Below, one piece after another: positions 23,092 through 32,558 of a stretch of DNA of 36,949 nucleotides; position 1 is the first letter of the stretch; the number at the start of each line of letters is the position of its first letter. Made by a program: the position numbers and the translations under genes. Under the pieces are notes generated by a model. The model saw only the letters and a program-made list of their open reading frames with translations, did not search any database and was not told the origin of the DNA. This DNA is from Chloroflexota bacterium (GTDB lineage Bacteria > Chloroflexota > UBA6077 > CF-72), in contig JAFAZN010000139.1 in assembly GCA_019239775.1 (NCBI GenBank), positions 1-36,949 on the forward strand. Reading direction: 5' to 3'.

Positions 23092-24051
23092 ATGGCAGGA
23101 GACCTCTTCATCGGCATCGACCTGGGTGGCAGCGGCACGCGCGCAGCGCTGGCGGATGCCGACGGCGCGGTCTTGGCCATCGGTCGCGGACCTACCGGGC
23201 TGCTGGCTCGTGGCGGCGCTCGACGTCACTTGGCACGTGCCCTCGACGCCGCGCTGGCGCCAATTGCGGCGCAGGTCGGTGACGCAGAATGCGCTGTTTT
23301 CGCAGGCACCCGCGGCCTGAGTGTGCCGGGTCGCCGAGAGCTCCTCGAGCTGGAGCTCCACACGCGCTTTCCAGGCGCGCGCATCCGTGTGACAAACGAT
23401 GCGCTGATTGGCCTGTGGGGCGGTCTCGGCGGGGAGCCAGGAGTGGCGGTGTTGGCCGGCTCAGGTTCGATCGCGCTTGCGCGCAATGCCGATGGCGTTG
23501 AAGGCCGCTCGGGCGGCTGGGGCTATCTGCTGGGTGACGAAGGCAGCGGCTATTGGATCGGCCGCGAAGCGCTGCGCAGCTACCTTCGCGCGCTGGAGGG
23601 CCGCGACCATTCCAGCGCGCTGCATGACTTCGTGCGACAAAGGGTTGGGGGCAAGACTGTCGTGGAAGTCCTCGCGTGGTTGTACGGCGGTCAGGACCAG
23701 GTCGAACGCCTGACTGGCCTGGCACCACTGGTGTCGCAGGCCTCCGAGGCTGGGGACCTCCCCGCCGCGGAGATCCTGGCGCAGGCAGGACGCGGCCTGG
23801 CCACCATGGCCGCTTCCGCCACACAGCAGGTCTCTGGTGCCGGGACGCGGGTGGTGCGTATTGGCGGCGTGTGGTCCGCGCCCGACGCGCTGCATGCGGC
23901 GTTCGCCACGAGGCTGCATGAGGTTCTGCCAGGGGCCGAGCTCGTAACGCCGCGACTCCAGCCGGTCGGCGGCGCGCTGCTGCTGGCGATGGGCGCCGAC
24001 CACACCGCGGTCGACCCGCGTGTCGTCGACCGCCTTGCCCTGAGCTTGTGA
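23092..24051 (+). CDS. BadF/BadG-family ATPase, probable N-acetylglucosamine-type kinase
   Basis: This is a 319-residue cytoplasmic ASKHA-fold protein. The phosphate-1 motif is FIGIDLGGSGTRAALAD (about 6-22). The phosphate-2/adenosine side is seen in GVAVLAGSGSIALARN (about 117-132) and in GGWGYLLGDEGSGYWIGREA (about 139-158), which is the characteristic BadF/BcrAD block also found in N-acetylglucosamine kinases. No Fe-S cysteines of the benzoyl-CoA reductase activators are present, so a sugar kinase role is more likely. The ATG at 23092 follows GGAAG at 12 bases. It diverges from the NADH dehydrogenase gene, with only 30 bases between the two start codons, so their promoters must overlap. 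Confidence 0.85.
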   Translation: MAGDLFIGIDLGGSGTRAALADADGAVLAIGRGPTGLLARGGARRHLARALDAALAPIAAQVGDAECAVFAGTRGLSVPGRRELLELELHTRFPGARIRVTNDALIGLWGGLGGEPGVAVLAGSGSIALARNADGVEGRSGGWGYLLGDEGSGYWIGREALRSYLRALEGRDHSSALHDFVRQRVGGKTVVEVLAWLYGGQDQVERLTGLAPLVSQASEAGDLPAAEILAQAGRGLATMAASATQQVSGAGTRVVRIGGVWSAPDALHAAFATRLHEVLPGAELVTPRLQPVGGALLLAMGADHTAVDPRVVDRLALSL

Positions 24052-24114
24052 TGCAGCTGTTGCCGCCAATCTATTCGGTTGCCGCTGAGCGATCCGACAT
24101 AACCCGACGCTTTT

Positions 24115-27100
24115 ATGTCTCGTTCCGCTTTGCTCGGCTGGCTCGTCGTCCTGAGCCTGTTGGCGCCCGCCACGGTCGCGCAGGCAGCTACGGCCGATCA
24201 GCCTAGCCCGCCCGTCGTTCACACACGCGTAACTCCGCCAACGCCGATTCCGCTGAGCCGCTCAGCGCGAACGGCCGCGACGCCCCCGCAGCCGACAGTC
24301 CAACAACAGGCCGCCCCAGATCGGCTGATCGTGACCTTCGCGCAACCCGATGCGCCCAGGGCTGCCCAGGCGCACCTTGCGGCACAGGCAACGCCGATCG
24401 CGACCGCCGCGCATGGCCAGGTGCAAGTTGTGCGGGTCGACCCGTCGCACCGCGACGTAGCGCTCGCAACCTACCAGCACCAACCCGGAGTGAAGGCCGT
24501 TAGCGTGGATCGCGCGGTCGCTGCCAGCGAGATTCCGAACGATCCGCTGTACGCGGAGCAGAGCGGCGCGGGCTACACGCTCGGCTGGAGCCTTGACGCC
24601 ATCGGCGCGCCAACCGCGTGGGCGGTAAGCCACGGCAGCGGCGTGAAGGTCGCCAGCCTCGACACGGGCATTCTGACCTCGCACCAGGATCTGGTCGGCC
24701 AGGTTGTCACGTCACAGGATTTCACCGGCACCGCCGCCTCGGCTATCGACGACAACGGACACGGCACACACGTGGCAGGCATCATTGCCGCGCTCGAAAA
24801 CAACGGACTCGGTCTGGCGGGCGTCGCCCCACAGGCGAAGCTGCTGAACGCGAAAGTGCTCGACGACACCGGGTCGGGATCGATGGACAACATCATCACC
24901 GCCATCCCATGGGCGGTGCAGCAAGGCGCCAAAGTCATCAGCATGAGCCTCGGCGCCTACGCGCCGTGCGAGACCGCGCTGCAGACCACCATCGACTCGG
25001 CGTGGAACGCGGGCGTCATCATCGTTGCCGCCGCGGGGAACCACGCTTGGGGCAGCAGTCAGACTGCCGAGATGGAGCCTGCCAACTGCAACCACGTGAT
25101 CGGCGTGGGCGCCAGCACGATCGGCGGACCGTCGGCGGATTCGTCGTATATCGAAGGCCCAGCCTGGTTTTCCAACGATGGCCCTTCCGTGGTGTTGGCC
25201 GCGCCAGGCGACACCGTCTACTCGACCATGCTCAGCTCAGGCGGTGAGCTCAATGATCCGAGCGGCTACGGCGCCCTGAGCGGCACGTCGATGGCCGCCC
25301 CGCAGGTAGCCGGTGCGGCTGCGCTGGTCTGGGCCAGTCACTATGGAACCAGCAACGAGGCCGTCCTGAGTCGTCTGACCGCAACCGCTGACCGCATCGC
25401 GGGTACGGGCACTGACTGGATCTACGGCCGTGTGAACGCCGCGGCGGCCGTCGGGCTCGTCGCGCTGGCCGCACCGGCCCAGGTCGTCGATGGCCTCGGG
25501 GTGGAGGCAACGACGCAGGCGTCGACGACGACCGTGAGCGCGCACTGGTCAGCGGTGACCGGCGCCACGGGCTACGAGTACGCCATTGGCACCGCGCCGG
25601 GACTGGCTGACGTTGCCGGATGGACCGATAACGGCGCGGCGTTGGCGATGACCCAGACCGGCCTGTCGCTGGTCAATACCGCGACGTATTACGTCTCAGT
25701 TCGTGCGGAAGACGCCCAGGGTGTCTCGTCCGCGGTCACCTCATCCCCTGGGGTGCGGGTGCTGCAGCCTGTCTCAGGGGTTGCGCAGTTGAGCTACCAG
25801 GCGGCTGCCTCGCCGCTGTCCGCGAATTGGGCGGCGGTCGTCGGCACTTCGGATTACGAGTACGCGCTTGGCACAAGTCCGGGAGCATCGGATATTCGCG
25901 GCTGGACCTCCACCGCGGGTGCCACAAGCGTTGCGGCCAATCTGGCCCTCACTCCAGGCGCCACGTACTACATCTCCGCGAGAGTGGTGTACAGCGGTGG
26001 CCAGCGTTCCGATGCCACGTCCTCGAGCGGGACGACGATCTTGCTGTCCCCAGCGGGAATCAATGCGACCGCCTCAGGCGCCACTTCGATCTCGGCCGCG
26101 TGGAACGGTGTCACCGGTGCGACGGGCTACGAGTACGCCATCGGATCGTCCACGGGTGCCGCTGACGTGGTGGCCTGGACCGGTAATGGCGGCGCTGCAT
26201 CGGTCGTTCGCACATTCCTCGGGCTCGCCGACGGCCATACCTACTACGTCTCAGTGCGCGCCTACGACGGCCTCGGCGGTCGCACCGCGGCCGCAAGCTC
26301 AGCCGGGGTCACCGCGCACGCACCTGCCGCCAGCACCGGCGCTAGTAGCGGTGGTGGCGGAGGAGGAGGAGGCGGAGGCGGCGGCGGCGGCGGCGGCGGA
26401 GGTCACTCAGGTGGCGGCGGGGGAGGCGGCGGTGGCGGAGGCAGCCCCGTGAATCTGGGCGGTGGCGGCTCAGGTGGTGGCGGCGGTGCGGCCAGTGCGC
26501 CCGCGATCAGCAGCTACGCGCCCTTGGCGCCAGCTACGTTCGCGCCGACATCGGCTCCCGCTCCAGTTGCGCAAACCGGTGCTGCCGCGCAGGCGCCTCT
26601 TGCCGCGCCGATCGTGGTGACCTCGTCATCCTCCGACGGCCGCATCAGTGTGGGCGCTGACAGTGCAAGCGGCGTTGCCTCCATCAGTGTGACGTCGCTC
26701 CCGCTCAGTTCGAGCGTGCCCGCGCCCGTAGGTCGCTTACGTCTGATCGACAGCCTCGTAGCGCTTACCGAGATCGCTGCAAATGGCACACCCACGGCAC
26801 CGCTCACCCCATTGCTTCTGACGATTGCGCCCTCTGATGCCGCCTTGGCGGCGGTTGGGGGCGACCCGAGCCAATTAGTAATTGGCTATCTCGACGCAAC
26901 CGGGGCCTGGGCTGCTGCAAACACGAGCGTTGACGCAAGCGGTCGCCTCGCCGCGCGCATCCCAGCCACGGGCATGCTGGCTATCTTGCGCCAGGCGCCA
27001 ACGTTCTGGGCGACTCCGAACGTCGACCTTCAGTTGGCTGCTGCCGACGGCACCGCTGCAGGCACCGCCTCTGCCGGCACGCCGATCGAAATCGTCGCCG

Positions 27101-27297
27101 CGCAGGGCACGACCTTCCAGGTGCGGCTCGGCGACGGGCGCATCGCAACTCTGGACGGGACTCAAACCACGAACGTCCCAGCGCCAGACGCCCTGCCGCC
27201 GCTCCCGCAGATGGCGGCGCCGCAGGCGCCGGATACGCAAGTCGCCGGCGTCCAGCAGGATGCCGGCGACGAGGCTACTGCGTCGTTAGATACGTGA
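24115..27297 (+). CDS. Secreted subtilisin-like serine protease (S8) with Fn3-like repeats and poly-Gly linker
   Basis: This is a 1060-residue exported protease. It has a signal peptide (1-26), an I9-type propeptide (about 68-136), and an S8 catalytic domain (about 150-450) with an intact triad: Asp183 in VASLDTGI, His216 in DNGHGTHVAGI, Ser392 in LSGTSMAAPQ, plus the oxyanion Asn309 in AAAGN. Three Fn3-like repeats follow (about 455-550, 552-642 and 643-737), sharing (G/D)YEYA(I/L)G motifs. Then come two glycine runs of 18 and 11 residues (746-776) and more Gly/Ser to about 795. The C-terminal region is unassigned and strand-rich, with VIGYLDATGAWAA near 923. No sorting tail is visible. It probably degrades extracellular protein. 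Its 3' end overlaps the convergent yggT gene by 12 bases. Confidence 0.92.
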   Translation: MSRSALLGWLVVLSLLAPATVAQAATADQPSPPVVHTRVTPPTPIPLSRSARTAATPPQPTVQQQAAPDRLIVTFAQPDAPRAAQAHLAAQATPIATAAHGQVQVVRVDPSHRDVALATYQHQPGVKAVSVDRAVAASEIPNDPLYAEQSGAGYTLGWSLDAIGAPTAWAVSHGSGVKVASLDTGILTSHQDLVGQVVTSQDFTGTAASAIDDNGHGTHVAGIIAALENNGLGLAGVAPQAKLLNAKVLDDTGSGSMDNIITAIPWAVQQGAKVISMSLGAYAPCETALQTTIDSAWNAGVIIVAAAGNHAWGSSQTAEMEPANCNHVIGVGASTIGGPSADSSYIEGPAWFSNDGPSVVLAAPGDTVYSTMLSSGGELNDPSGYGALSGTSMAAPQVAGAAALVWASHYGTSNEAVLSRLTATADRIAGTGTDWIYGRVNAAAAVGLVALAAPAQVVDGLGVEATTQASTTTVSAHWSAVTGATGYEYAIGTAPGLADVAGWTDNGAALAMTQTGLSLVNTATYYVSVRAEDAQGVSSAVTSSPGVRVLQPVSGVAQLSYQAAASPLSANWAAVVGTSDYEYALGTSPGASDIRGWTSTAGATSVAANLALTPGATYYISARVVYSGGQRSDATSSSGTTILLSPAGINATASGATSISAAWNGVTGATGYEYAIGSSTGAADVVAWTGNGGAASVVRTFLGLADGHTYYVSVRAYDGLGGRTAAASSAGVTAHAPAASTGASSGGGGGGGGGGGGGGGGGGHSGGGGGGGGGGGSPVNLGGGGSGGGGGAASAPAISSYAPLAPATFAPTSAPAPVAQTGAAAQAPLAAPIVVTSSSSDGRISVGADSASGVASISVTSLPLSSSVPAPVGRLRLIDSLVALTEIAANGTPTAPLTPLLLTIAPSDAALAAVGGDPSQLVIGYLDATGAWAAANTSVDASGRLAARIPATGMLAILRQAPTFWATPNVDLQLAAADGTAAGTASAGTPIEIVAAQGTTFQVRLGDGRIATLDGTQTTNVPAPDALPPLPQMAAPQAPDTQVAGVQQDAGDEATASLDT
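26350..26490 (+). repeat. Low-complexity GGN codon repeat
   Basis: This run of glycine codons (mostly GGC, GGT and GGA) inside the protease gene encodes 18 then 11 consecutive glycines separated by His-Ser, then further Gly/Ser blocks. It forms the flexible linker between the Fn3-like repeats and the C-terminal region. Such tracts are prone to slippage, so length variation between strains or assembly error here is possible. Confidence 0.9.
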
Positions 27298-27807
27298 GTC
27301 GATCTGGGTAGAGTGCGTTCGCATCGCAGAGCGCGTCTCGCCCACCAGGATCCAGACCAGCTTCCCGAGAAGCCACGCAGCGAGCGCGTACACGATCAGC
27401 GCGACGATCGCGCTGAGCTCGAGGACGCTCGACTGATAGGTCGGATTGCTGAACAGATTGATGAACGGCGCGACCAGCGGCCCCGTAATGCTGTAAATGA
27501 ACTGCGCAAAGCCCGCCGTCTGATTGGCGCCGAGCGCCTTCAAGATCAAACGAATCGCGATCAAGCCCTCGATCAGGGCAAAGACCCAGTAGATCAACTG
27601 TGTGAGTCGATAGCCGGCGAGGCGTCGGCCTTCGTACGGGTCATACGCTACTGCCTCTACCCGATCGAAGTCCTGCCGCGGCAGGGTGTTCGTGTTGCGC
27701 ACCTCGGTCACCCGGGAAGTGGGCTCCACGTCGCGTTCTCTAACTTCGCGCACCTCCCTCGTCTCGCTGGAGGGGGTCTCAATAATCTCCGTGCGATCTT
27801 CTTCCAT
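27286..27807 (-). CDS. YggT family membrane protein with acidic N-terminal tail
   Basis: This is a 173-residue protein. The first 75 residues are hydrophilic and highly charged (EDRTEIIETPSSETREVREV). Residues about 80-165 form the YggT domain: two hydrophobic helix regions flanking the hallmark YSITGPLVAPFINLF (about 117-131), with a LIYWVFALIEGLIAIRLILKAL first helix. YggT proteins are membrane proteins linked to cell shape, division or osmotic shock, with no defined activity. Most are about 90-180 residues, so this one is at the long end because of its charged tail. The start is an ATG with GAGAGG 13 bases upstream. A second YggT domain occurs in this window, fused to a rhomboid (34309-35316). 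Confidence 0.85.
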   Translation of the reverse strand: MEEDRTEIIETPSSETREVREVRERDVEPTSRVTEVRNTNTLPRQDFDRVEAVAYDPYEGRRLAGYRLTQLIYWVFALIEGLIAIRLILKALGANQTAGFAQFIYSITGPLVAPFINLFSNPTYQSSVLELSAIVALIVYALAAWLLGKLVWILVGETRSAMRTHSTQIDSRI

Positions 27808-27884
27808 AAGTAAAGTCGACCTCTCTAGTTCCCGAAAGTCAGGAAAGGCACAGCCCGTGCCAGCGCTCGTGGCAACCTTCTAAG

Positions 27885-30800
27885 GTGCCCCGGAGCCGGC
27901 CTTCCTCCTCTGTGCTACACGGCGGCTGGGTGCTGGCCAGTCCGGAAGCGCCCGCCGGCTTCGCCATCTGGGGCGAACAGTCGGCCAACGTGCGTATCCG
28001 ACCGCCACGCGCCCCGCGCAAACGCGCCAACCCGAGTGATGGCCGCTCGCCGTTCGCCCCACGGCCCGCCCAGCCCGCAGTCGTCGTGCCAGCGCACCCA
28101 TTCGCGCTCTCGGACGATGGTGTCCGCCACGCGCTCTCGGTGATGGGGCTTACTCGTTGGGCAACGCAGACCAACGTGCGCCAGGTCTTTGCCTGCCTGC
28201 CGTCGCTGCCTTCCGAAGAGCCACCCTATAGCGCACCACATCGCTCGACCGAACCGATTGAGTCCGTCGACTCGTTGAAGGTCGGACTCTGGCAGGTACC
28301 GGCCGTCGTGCTCGACGAAGTGGCCACGGTCAGCCTGTTGCCGCGGATTGCGGCGGCCTCAGCCTCGAATCCGACGGCGCTTGGGGCCGATTTGCGCGCG
28401 TGGATCGTGGCCGCCCGTTTTGCACTTTCACTCCTGGTGCGGCAGATGTGCGTTCCTCGCGTACAGACGCGTGAGGACGAGGTTCTCAGCCGCTGGTCGC
28501 CAGTGCTCGACGAGCCGAGTGATCGCACCACGCTGCGGACGATCGAACGAACGATGCCGGCGGCGGCCACCGCCCTCACCTGGGGTGCCAATGGCCGGCG
28601 TTGCGCGCCCGGCGAGGCACTTTCTGACTATCTGGCGGCGACCATCGATCGGGTCGCGCGGCGGGCACGACCGCAGCCAGGCGACCTCTCTGAGCTACCC
28701 GCCACCGTCACGGCGTGGCTCAACGCGCTGATTCGCGACGACGCCGTCGTCCACTTGCAGGGTGAGGGTGCGCAGGCGTTGCGCCGCCAGGTTGGGAGCT
28801 GGACGGACCAGACCCCCGACGACAGCGCCGAAGACGCCTTTCGGCTCTGCTTCCGCCTGATACCGCCCGCTGAGTCGGCGACACCCCTCAATCCCGAGCG
28901 GCCGTGGCAGCTGGAATACCTGCTTCAGGCTGCCGACGATCCGAGTCTCCTCGTGCCGGTAGAAGCGGTCTGGCGCCACCGCGGGCAGACTGCCCGGTTC
29001 CTGACTCGGCGGTTCGATCAACCCCAGGAACGCGTGTTGGCTGGCCTGGGCAGGGCCTCTCGACTGTTCGGTCCGATAGAGGCGAGTTTGCGAGAGCCGC
29101 GGCCCGAGGCGTGTGCGCTCTCTACTCGTGAAGCTGCCGATCTTGTTCGCGACAAAGCGTTGCTGCTGAAGGCAAGTGGCTTCGGCGTGCTGTTGCCTGG
29201 GCTGGATACGCGCCTCAGCGTGCGCCTGCGCTTGCGCGGCAGCCGAGATGTGGACCCGCTCAAGACCGATGGCCCAGGCATGCTGAACTTCAACAGCCTG
29301 GTCAGCTACGACTGGCAGCTGGCGCTGGGTGATCAGGCGCTGTCGCCCGAGGAGTTCGAGATGCTCGCGCAGCTCAAGGAGCCGCTGGTGCAGCTGCGCG
29401 GTCGCTGGGTGGACGTGCGGCCTGACCAGATCGAGCGCGCGCTCGCGTTCATCCAGCGGCACCAGAGCGGCCGCGAGATGCAGCTGGTCGACGCGCTTTC
29501 GACCGCGCTGGCGCCCACCGCGCTGGACGGCGTTCAGATCGCGGAAGTCGACGCCAGCGGCTGGATCGATGGCCTGCTGGCCGACATCCGCCAGGGCGCC
29601 CGCGCCGAACAAGTCCCCCCGCAACCCACCGGCTTCGAAGGCACCCTGCGCGGCTACCAACAACGCGGCGTAGCCTGGCTAGCCACGCTCCAGCGCTACA
29701 ACCTGGGCGCCCTGCTAGCCGACGACATGGGCCTGGGCAAAACCGCGCAGGTTATTGCATTGTTGTTGGGGGAACAGAATCGCGTTGGGCCGACGCTTGT
29801 TATCTCACCTACATCGGTTGTGGGGAACTGGCGGCATGAGCTCTCGCGGTTTGCGCCTTCTCTCACGGTGCTCGTGCATCACGGAGCGGAGCGCGCCAGC
29901 GGCGATGAGTTTGTCGAGACCGTTGGGCAAAACGACGTCGTGCTCAGCACCTACTCGCTGCTACACCGCGACGAAGACGCACTCAGGCGGGTTCGCTGGA
30001 ACGGACTGGTGCTCGATGAGGCCCAGAACGTCAAGAACTCCTCCACGCGGGCGGCTCAAGCGGCGCGGGCCATCAACGCGCGCTGGCGCGTCGCCCTGAC
30101 AGGCACGCCGGTCGAAAACCGGCTCGCCGATCTCTGGAGCATCTTCCAGGTCATCAACCCGGGCTATCTTGGCTCAGCCGAAGAGTTCCGCCGCGAATTC
30201 GCGCTGCCCATCGAACGCGCCTCGGATGCCGATGCGGCCAGCCGGCTCAAGTCGCTGACGGCGCCCTTCATCCTCAGACGCGTCAAGACGGACCGCACCG
30301 TGATCGCGGACCTGCCTGACAAGCAGGAGATGAAGGTGTACTGCTCGCTGACCAGGGAGCAGGCCACGCTCTATGAGGCCGTCCTCCAGGACACGATGCG
30401 GCAAATCGCCGAGTCCGAAGGCATGCAGCGCCGCGGCCTCGTGCTCGCGCTCCTCACCCGGCTCAAGCAGGTGTGCAACCACCCGGCGCTGCTGATGCAC
30501 GACGGCAGCCCGCTCGCGGGACGGTCGGGCAAGCTCGCCCGGCTGCGTGAGATGCTCGAAGAAGTGCTGGCAAGTGACGAACGCGCCCTGGTGTTCACCC
30601 AGTACGCCGAGATGGGCAGGCTGCTGCAGGAGCATCTTCGCGAAGCGCTCGATCGCGAGGTCGTCTTCCTGCACGGCGGCACGCCGATGGCCGAGCGCGA
30701 TCGCCTGGTCGCCGAGTTCCAGACCGACGCCAACGGCCCACCCATCTTCGTCCTGTCACTCAAAGCCGGCGGCACGGGCCTCAACCTCACCCGAGCCAAC

Positions 30801-31079
30801 CACGTGTTTCATTTCGACCGTTGGTGGAATCCTGCAGTCGAGAACCAGGCCACCGACAGGGCATTTCGGATCGGGCAAACCCGAAACGTGCAAGTCCACA
30901 AGTACATCTGCGCCGGCACGTTCGAAGAAACCCTGGACGAGCTCATCGAGCGCAAAGTCGCCCTTGCCGAAGCCATCGTCGGCACCAGCGAAGCCTGGAT
31001 CACCGAGATGAGCACCGATGACCTGCGCCAGCTGTTCCGGCTGCGGCGCGAAGAGGCCGTGGCGGAGGACGACGCATGA
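27885..31079 (+). CDS. SNF2-family DEAD/DEAH-box helicase (HepA/RapA-like)
   Basis: This is a 1064-residue ATP-dependent DNA translocase. The N-terminal half is the SNF2-associated region typical of large bacterial members, beginning with LHGGWV and FAIWGE. The motor follows: motif [11 protein letters not shown] (Lys619), Walker B as DEAQ (711-714), motif [20 protein letters not shown], and in the second RecA lobe [26 protein letters not shown] and [20 protein letters not shown]. All helicase motifs are intact. No nuclease domain is visible. The stop overlaps the start of the SWIM-finger gene by four bases (ATGA), so the two products are made together. The GTG start is supported by the conserved N-terminal segment only. 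Similar pairs exist in Actinobacteria and Chloroflexota; their role (repair, RNA polymerase recycling or defence) is unsettled. Confidence 0.92.
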   Translation: MPRSRPSSSVLHGGWVLASPEAPAGFAIWGEQSANVRIRPPRAPRKRANPSDGRSPFAPRPAQPAVVVPAHPFALSDDGVRHALSVMGLTRWATQTNVRQVFACLPSLPSEEPPYSAPHRSTEPIESVDSLKVGLWQVPAVVLDEVATVSLLPRIAAASASNPTALGADLRAWIVAARFALSLLVRQMCVPRVQTREDEVLSRWSPVLDEPSDRTTLRTIERTMPAAATALTWGANGRRCAPGEALSDYLAATIDRVARRARPQPGDLSELPATVTAWLNALIRDDAVVHLQGEGAQALRRQVGSWTDQTPDDSAEDAFRLCFRLIPPAESATPLNPERPWQLEYLLQAADDPSLLVPVEAVWRHRGQTARFLTRRFDQPQERVLAGLGRASRLFGPIEASLREPRPEACALSTREAADLVRDKALLLKASGFGVLLPGLDTRLSVRLRLRGSRDVDPLKTDGPGMLNFNSLVSYDWQLALGDQALSPEEFEMLAQLKEPLVQLRGRWVDVRPDQIERALAFIQRHQSGREMQLVDALSTALAPTALDGVQIAEVDASGWIDGLLADIRQGARAEQVPPQPTGFEGTLRGYQQRGVAWLATLQRYNLGALLADDMGLGKTAQVIALLLGEQNRVGPTLVISPTSVVGNWRHELSRFAPSLTVLVHHGAERASGDEFVETVGQNDVVLSTYSLLHRDEDALRRVRWNGLVLDEAQNVKNSSTRAAQAARAINARWRVALTGTPVENRLADLWSIFQVINPGYLGSAEEFRREFALPIERASDADAASRLKSLTAPFILRRVKTDRTVIADLPDKQEMKVYCSLTREQATLYEAVLQDTMRQIAESEGMQRRGLVLALLTRLKQVCNHPALLMHDGSPLAGRSGKLARLREMLEEVLASDERALVFTQYAEMGRLLQEHLREALDREVVFLHGGTPMAERDRLVAEFQTDANGPPIFVLSLKAGGTGLNLTRANHVFHFDRWWNPAVENQATDRAFRIGQTRNVQVHKYICAGTFEETLDELIERKVALAEAIVGTSEAWITEMSTDDLRQLFRLRREEAVAEDDA

Positions 31080-32074
31080 CCTCGAGCTACGCGTGGTGGG
31101 AACGGCACGGGCCACGCTTGCCGTCGCACGGCATCAGAGCCCAGACGCAACGCGGCGCGTTCGGCAAGTCCTGGTGGGCCAGCCGCTGGATCGCCGCGCT
31201 CGAACGGTTGGTCAACCCGGGCCGACTCGCCCGCGGTCGCACCTACGCGCGCGCAGGCCAGGTGGTGTCTCTGGACATCGCGCGCGACGGTGTCACCGCA
31301 CGCGTCCAGGGCAGTGAAGCGCAGCCCTACTCGGTCCACCTGCGTTTCACCCCACTGGCCGACGACGAGTGGAACCGCGTGATCGACGCCATGTCCGGCC
31401 AGGCTCTTTACGCCGCACGGCTGCTCAGCGGCGAAATGCCCGAAACGATCGAGGAAGTGTTCACGTCCGTTGGTGTGAGCCTCTTTCCCGCGCGCGGCAG
31501 CGACATGGTCACCACCTGCACCTGCGCGGACTGGCGCAAGCGGCTGGCGGCGATCGCGGTGATCGACGGTGTGAGCGTCGACAAGGCGCCTCAGTGGCGG
31601 GTGATGCCCTGCAAGCACATCGCAGCGGTGCACTACCTGCTGGGTGAGCGCTTCGACGAGGACCCGTTCCTCATGTTCCTGCTGCGCGGTCGGAGCCAGG
31701 AAGAGATCGTGGCCGCGCTGCGGGCGCGTCGAGCAGGGCCAGAAGAGCCGGAAGGCGCCGCCCCTGGCGCCGACGATGCCTTTCAGCCCGACCTGGCGAT
31801 TTTCTGGACCGGCCCGCCGCAGACTGAGGAGGTCGCTCTGCACTTCGCGCTGCCCGAGTCGGATGCGCTCGCCATCAAACGGCTGGGCCCGCCCGCGTTC
31901 GTGCGCGACCACGTCGCAACGACGTTTACGGGTGTCATGGAACGGCTCTACCAGCAGATCGGCGAGTACGCGCTGTTGCTCGCGCTCGGCGAGGCCGATG
32001 TCGGTCTGGGACTAACGAACCTCCGACCTCCGGCGCAGCAGGATGCCGGCCCCGATCAGCGAGAAGCCCAGTAG
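31076..32074 (+). CDS. SWIM zinc-finger protein, partner of the SNF2 helicase
   Basis: This is a 332-residue protein whose ATG overlaps the helicase stop. The N-terminal part has [17 protein letters not shown] and [15 protein letters not shown], blocks typical of SWIM proteins next to SNF2 helicases. The zinc-binding SWIM motif is Cys148-x-Cys150 (TCTCADW) and Cys179-x-His181 ([14 protein letters not shown]). The spacing between the two halves is 28 residues, longer than the compact CxC-to-CxH spacing common in these partners, though all four ligands are present. [11 protein letters not shown] follows as in the family. The C-terminal third is unassigned. SWIM domains bind DNA or protein, and here probably target the helicase. 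Its 3' end overlaps the convergent SOD-like gene by 63 bases. Confidence 0.88.
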   Translation: MTSSYAWWERHGPRLPSHGIRAQTQRGAFGKSWWASRWIAALERLVNPGRLARGRTYARAGQVVSLDIARDGVTARVQGSEAQPYSVHLRFTPLADDEWNRVIDAMSGQALYAARLLSGEMPETIEEVFTSVGVSLFPARGSDMVTTCTCADWRKRLAAIAVIDGVSVDKAPQWRVMPCKHIAAVHYLLGERFDEDPFLMFLLRGRSQEEIVAALRARRAGPEEPEGAAPGADDAFQPDLAIFWTGPPQTEEVALHFALPESDALAIKRLGPPAFVRDHVATTFTGVMERLYQQIGEYALLLALGEADVGLGLTNLRPPAQQDAGPDQREAQ

Positions 32075-32524
32075 ACCAATCACCACGGAGCTCAGCACAG
32101 GTGTGCCGGCGCCGCCGACAATGACCGCGCAGGCCACGCGCGAGCCGTCTGGCTGCGATACCACCAACGACCTGCCTACCAGCGAATCGACCGCGGCACC
32201 CGGCGCCGACAGGTTGTACACGGCGACGCCCGCCGGGCCGATGACCAGGTCCGAGAGTTGGCTGACCATGGCGCCCGCGCTCTGGAAGGTCGGCGGGTCG
32301 CAGCGGCCGACCGCGTAGACACCCGCGGCATGGGTGCCGACCAGCGCTGTCCGATTGCGGAAACTGATCGAGATCAGGACCTCTTGCGGCCCCTGACTAA
32401 GGGTCACAGGTCCAATGGACTCGCCCTGGGTTCCGTGCAGGTCAGCCGTGGCCTGCGGCGTCTCGGCGGCAGCGGTTGCCGCGGTCGCGATCAGCAAGAG
32501 CACCGCCGCGAGCGCGCGAGTCAC
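32012..32524 (-). CDS. Surface protein with Cu/Zn-SOD-like domain lacking metal ligands
   Basis: This is a 170-residue exported protein with a signal peptide (1-20, ending ATAAAE), a beta-rich domain (about 24-136), a C-terminal membrane helix (about 142-163) and an RRRSEVR tail. The beta domain follows the Cu/Zn superoxide dismutase pattern: HGTQGESIGPVTL at the start, GTHAAGVYAVGRCDPPTFQSAGA in the middle (63-85), SLVGRSLVV, and SRVACAVI at the end (128-135). The two disulfide cysteines (Cys75, Cys132) and the active-site-type Arg129 remain. The metal-binding histidines appear replaced: the HxH pair reads GVY, GGHF reads GAMV, and VVH reads VVS. Dismutase activity is therefore unlikely; a structural or binding role is possible. 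The start is a GTG. The alignment is by eye. Confidence 0.65.
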   Translation of the reverse strand: MTRALAAVLLLIATAATAAAETPQATADLHGTQGESIGPVTLSQGPQEVLISISFRNRTALVGTHAAGVYAVGRCDPPTFQSAGAMVSQLSDLVIGPAGVAVYNLSAPGAAVDSLVGRSLVVSQPDGSRVACAVIVGGAGTPVLSSVVIGLLGFSLIGAGILLRRRSEVR

Positions 32525-32558
32525 GTTCGGCAGCGTACTCGGAGTAACTTAAGACGCA

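Noticed and set aside
28695..29663. 322-codon minus-strand open frame opposite the SNF2 gene; also 30809-31912
   Set aside because: Both are shadows of the helicase and SWIM genes, whose motifs are intact and continuous.
29595..29755. Local change in synonymous codon choice around helicase motif I
   Set aside because: CAA and CTA codons cluster just before motif I and the style shifts after it, but the protein is continuous and typical. The stretch is too short to claim recombination without a codon-usage computation.
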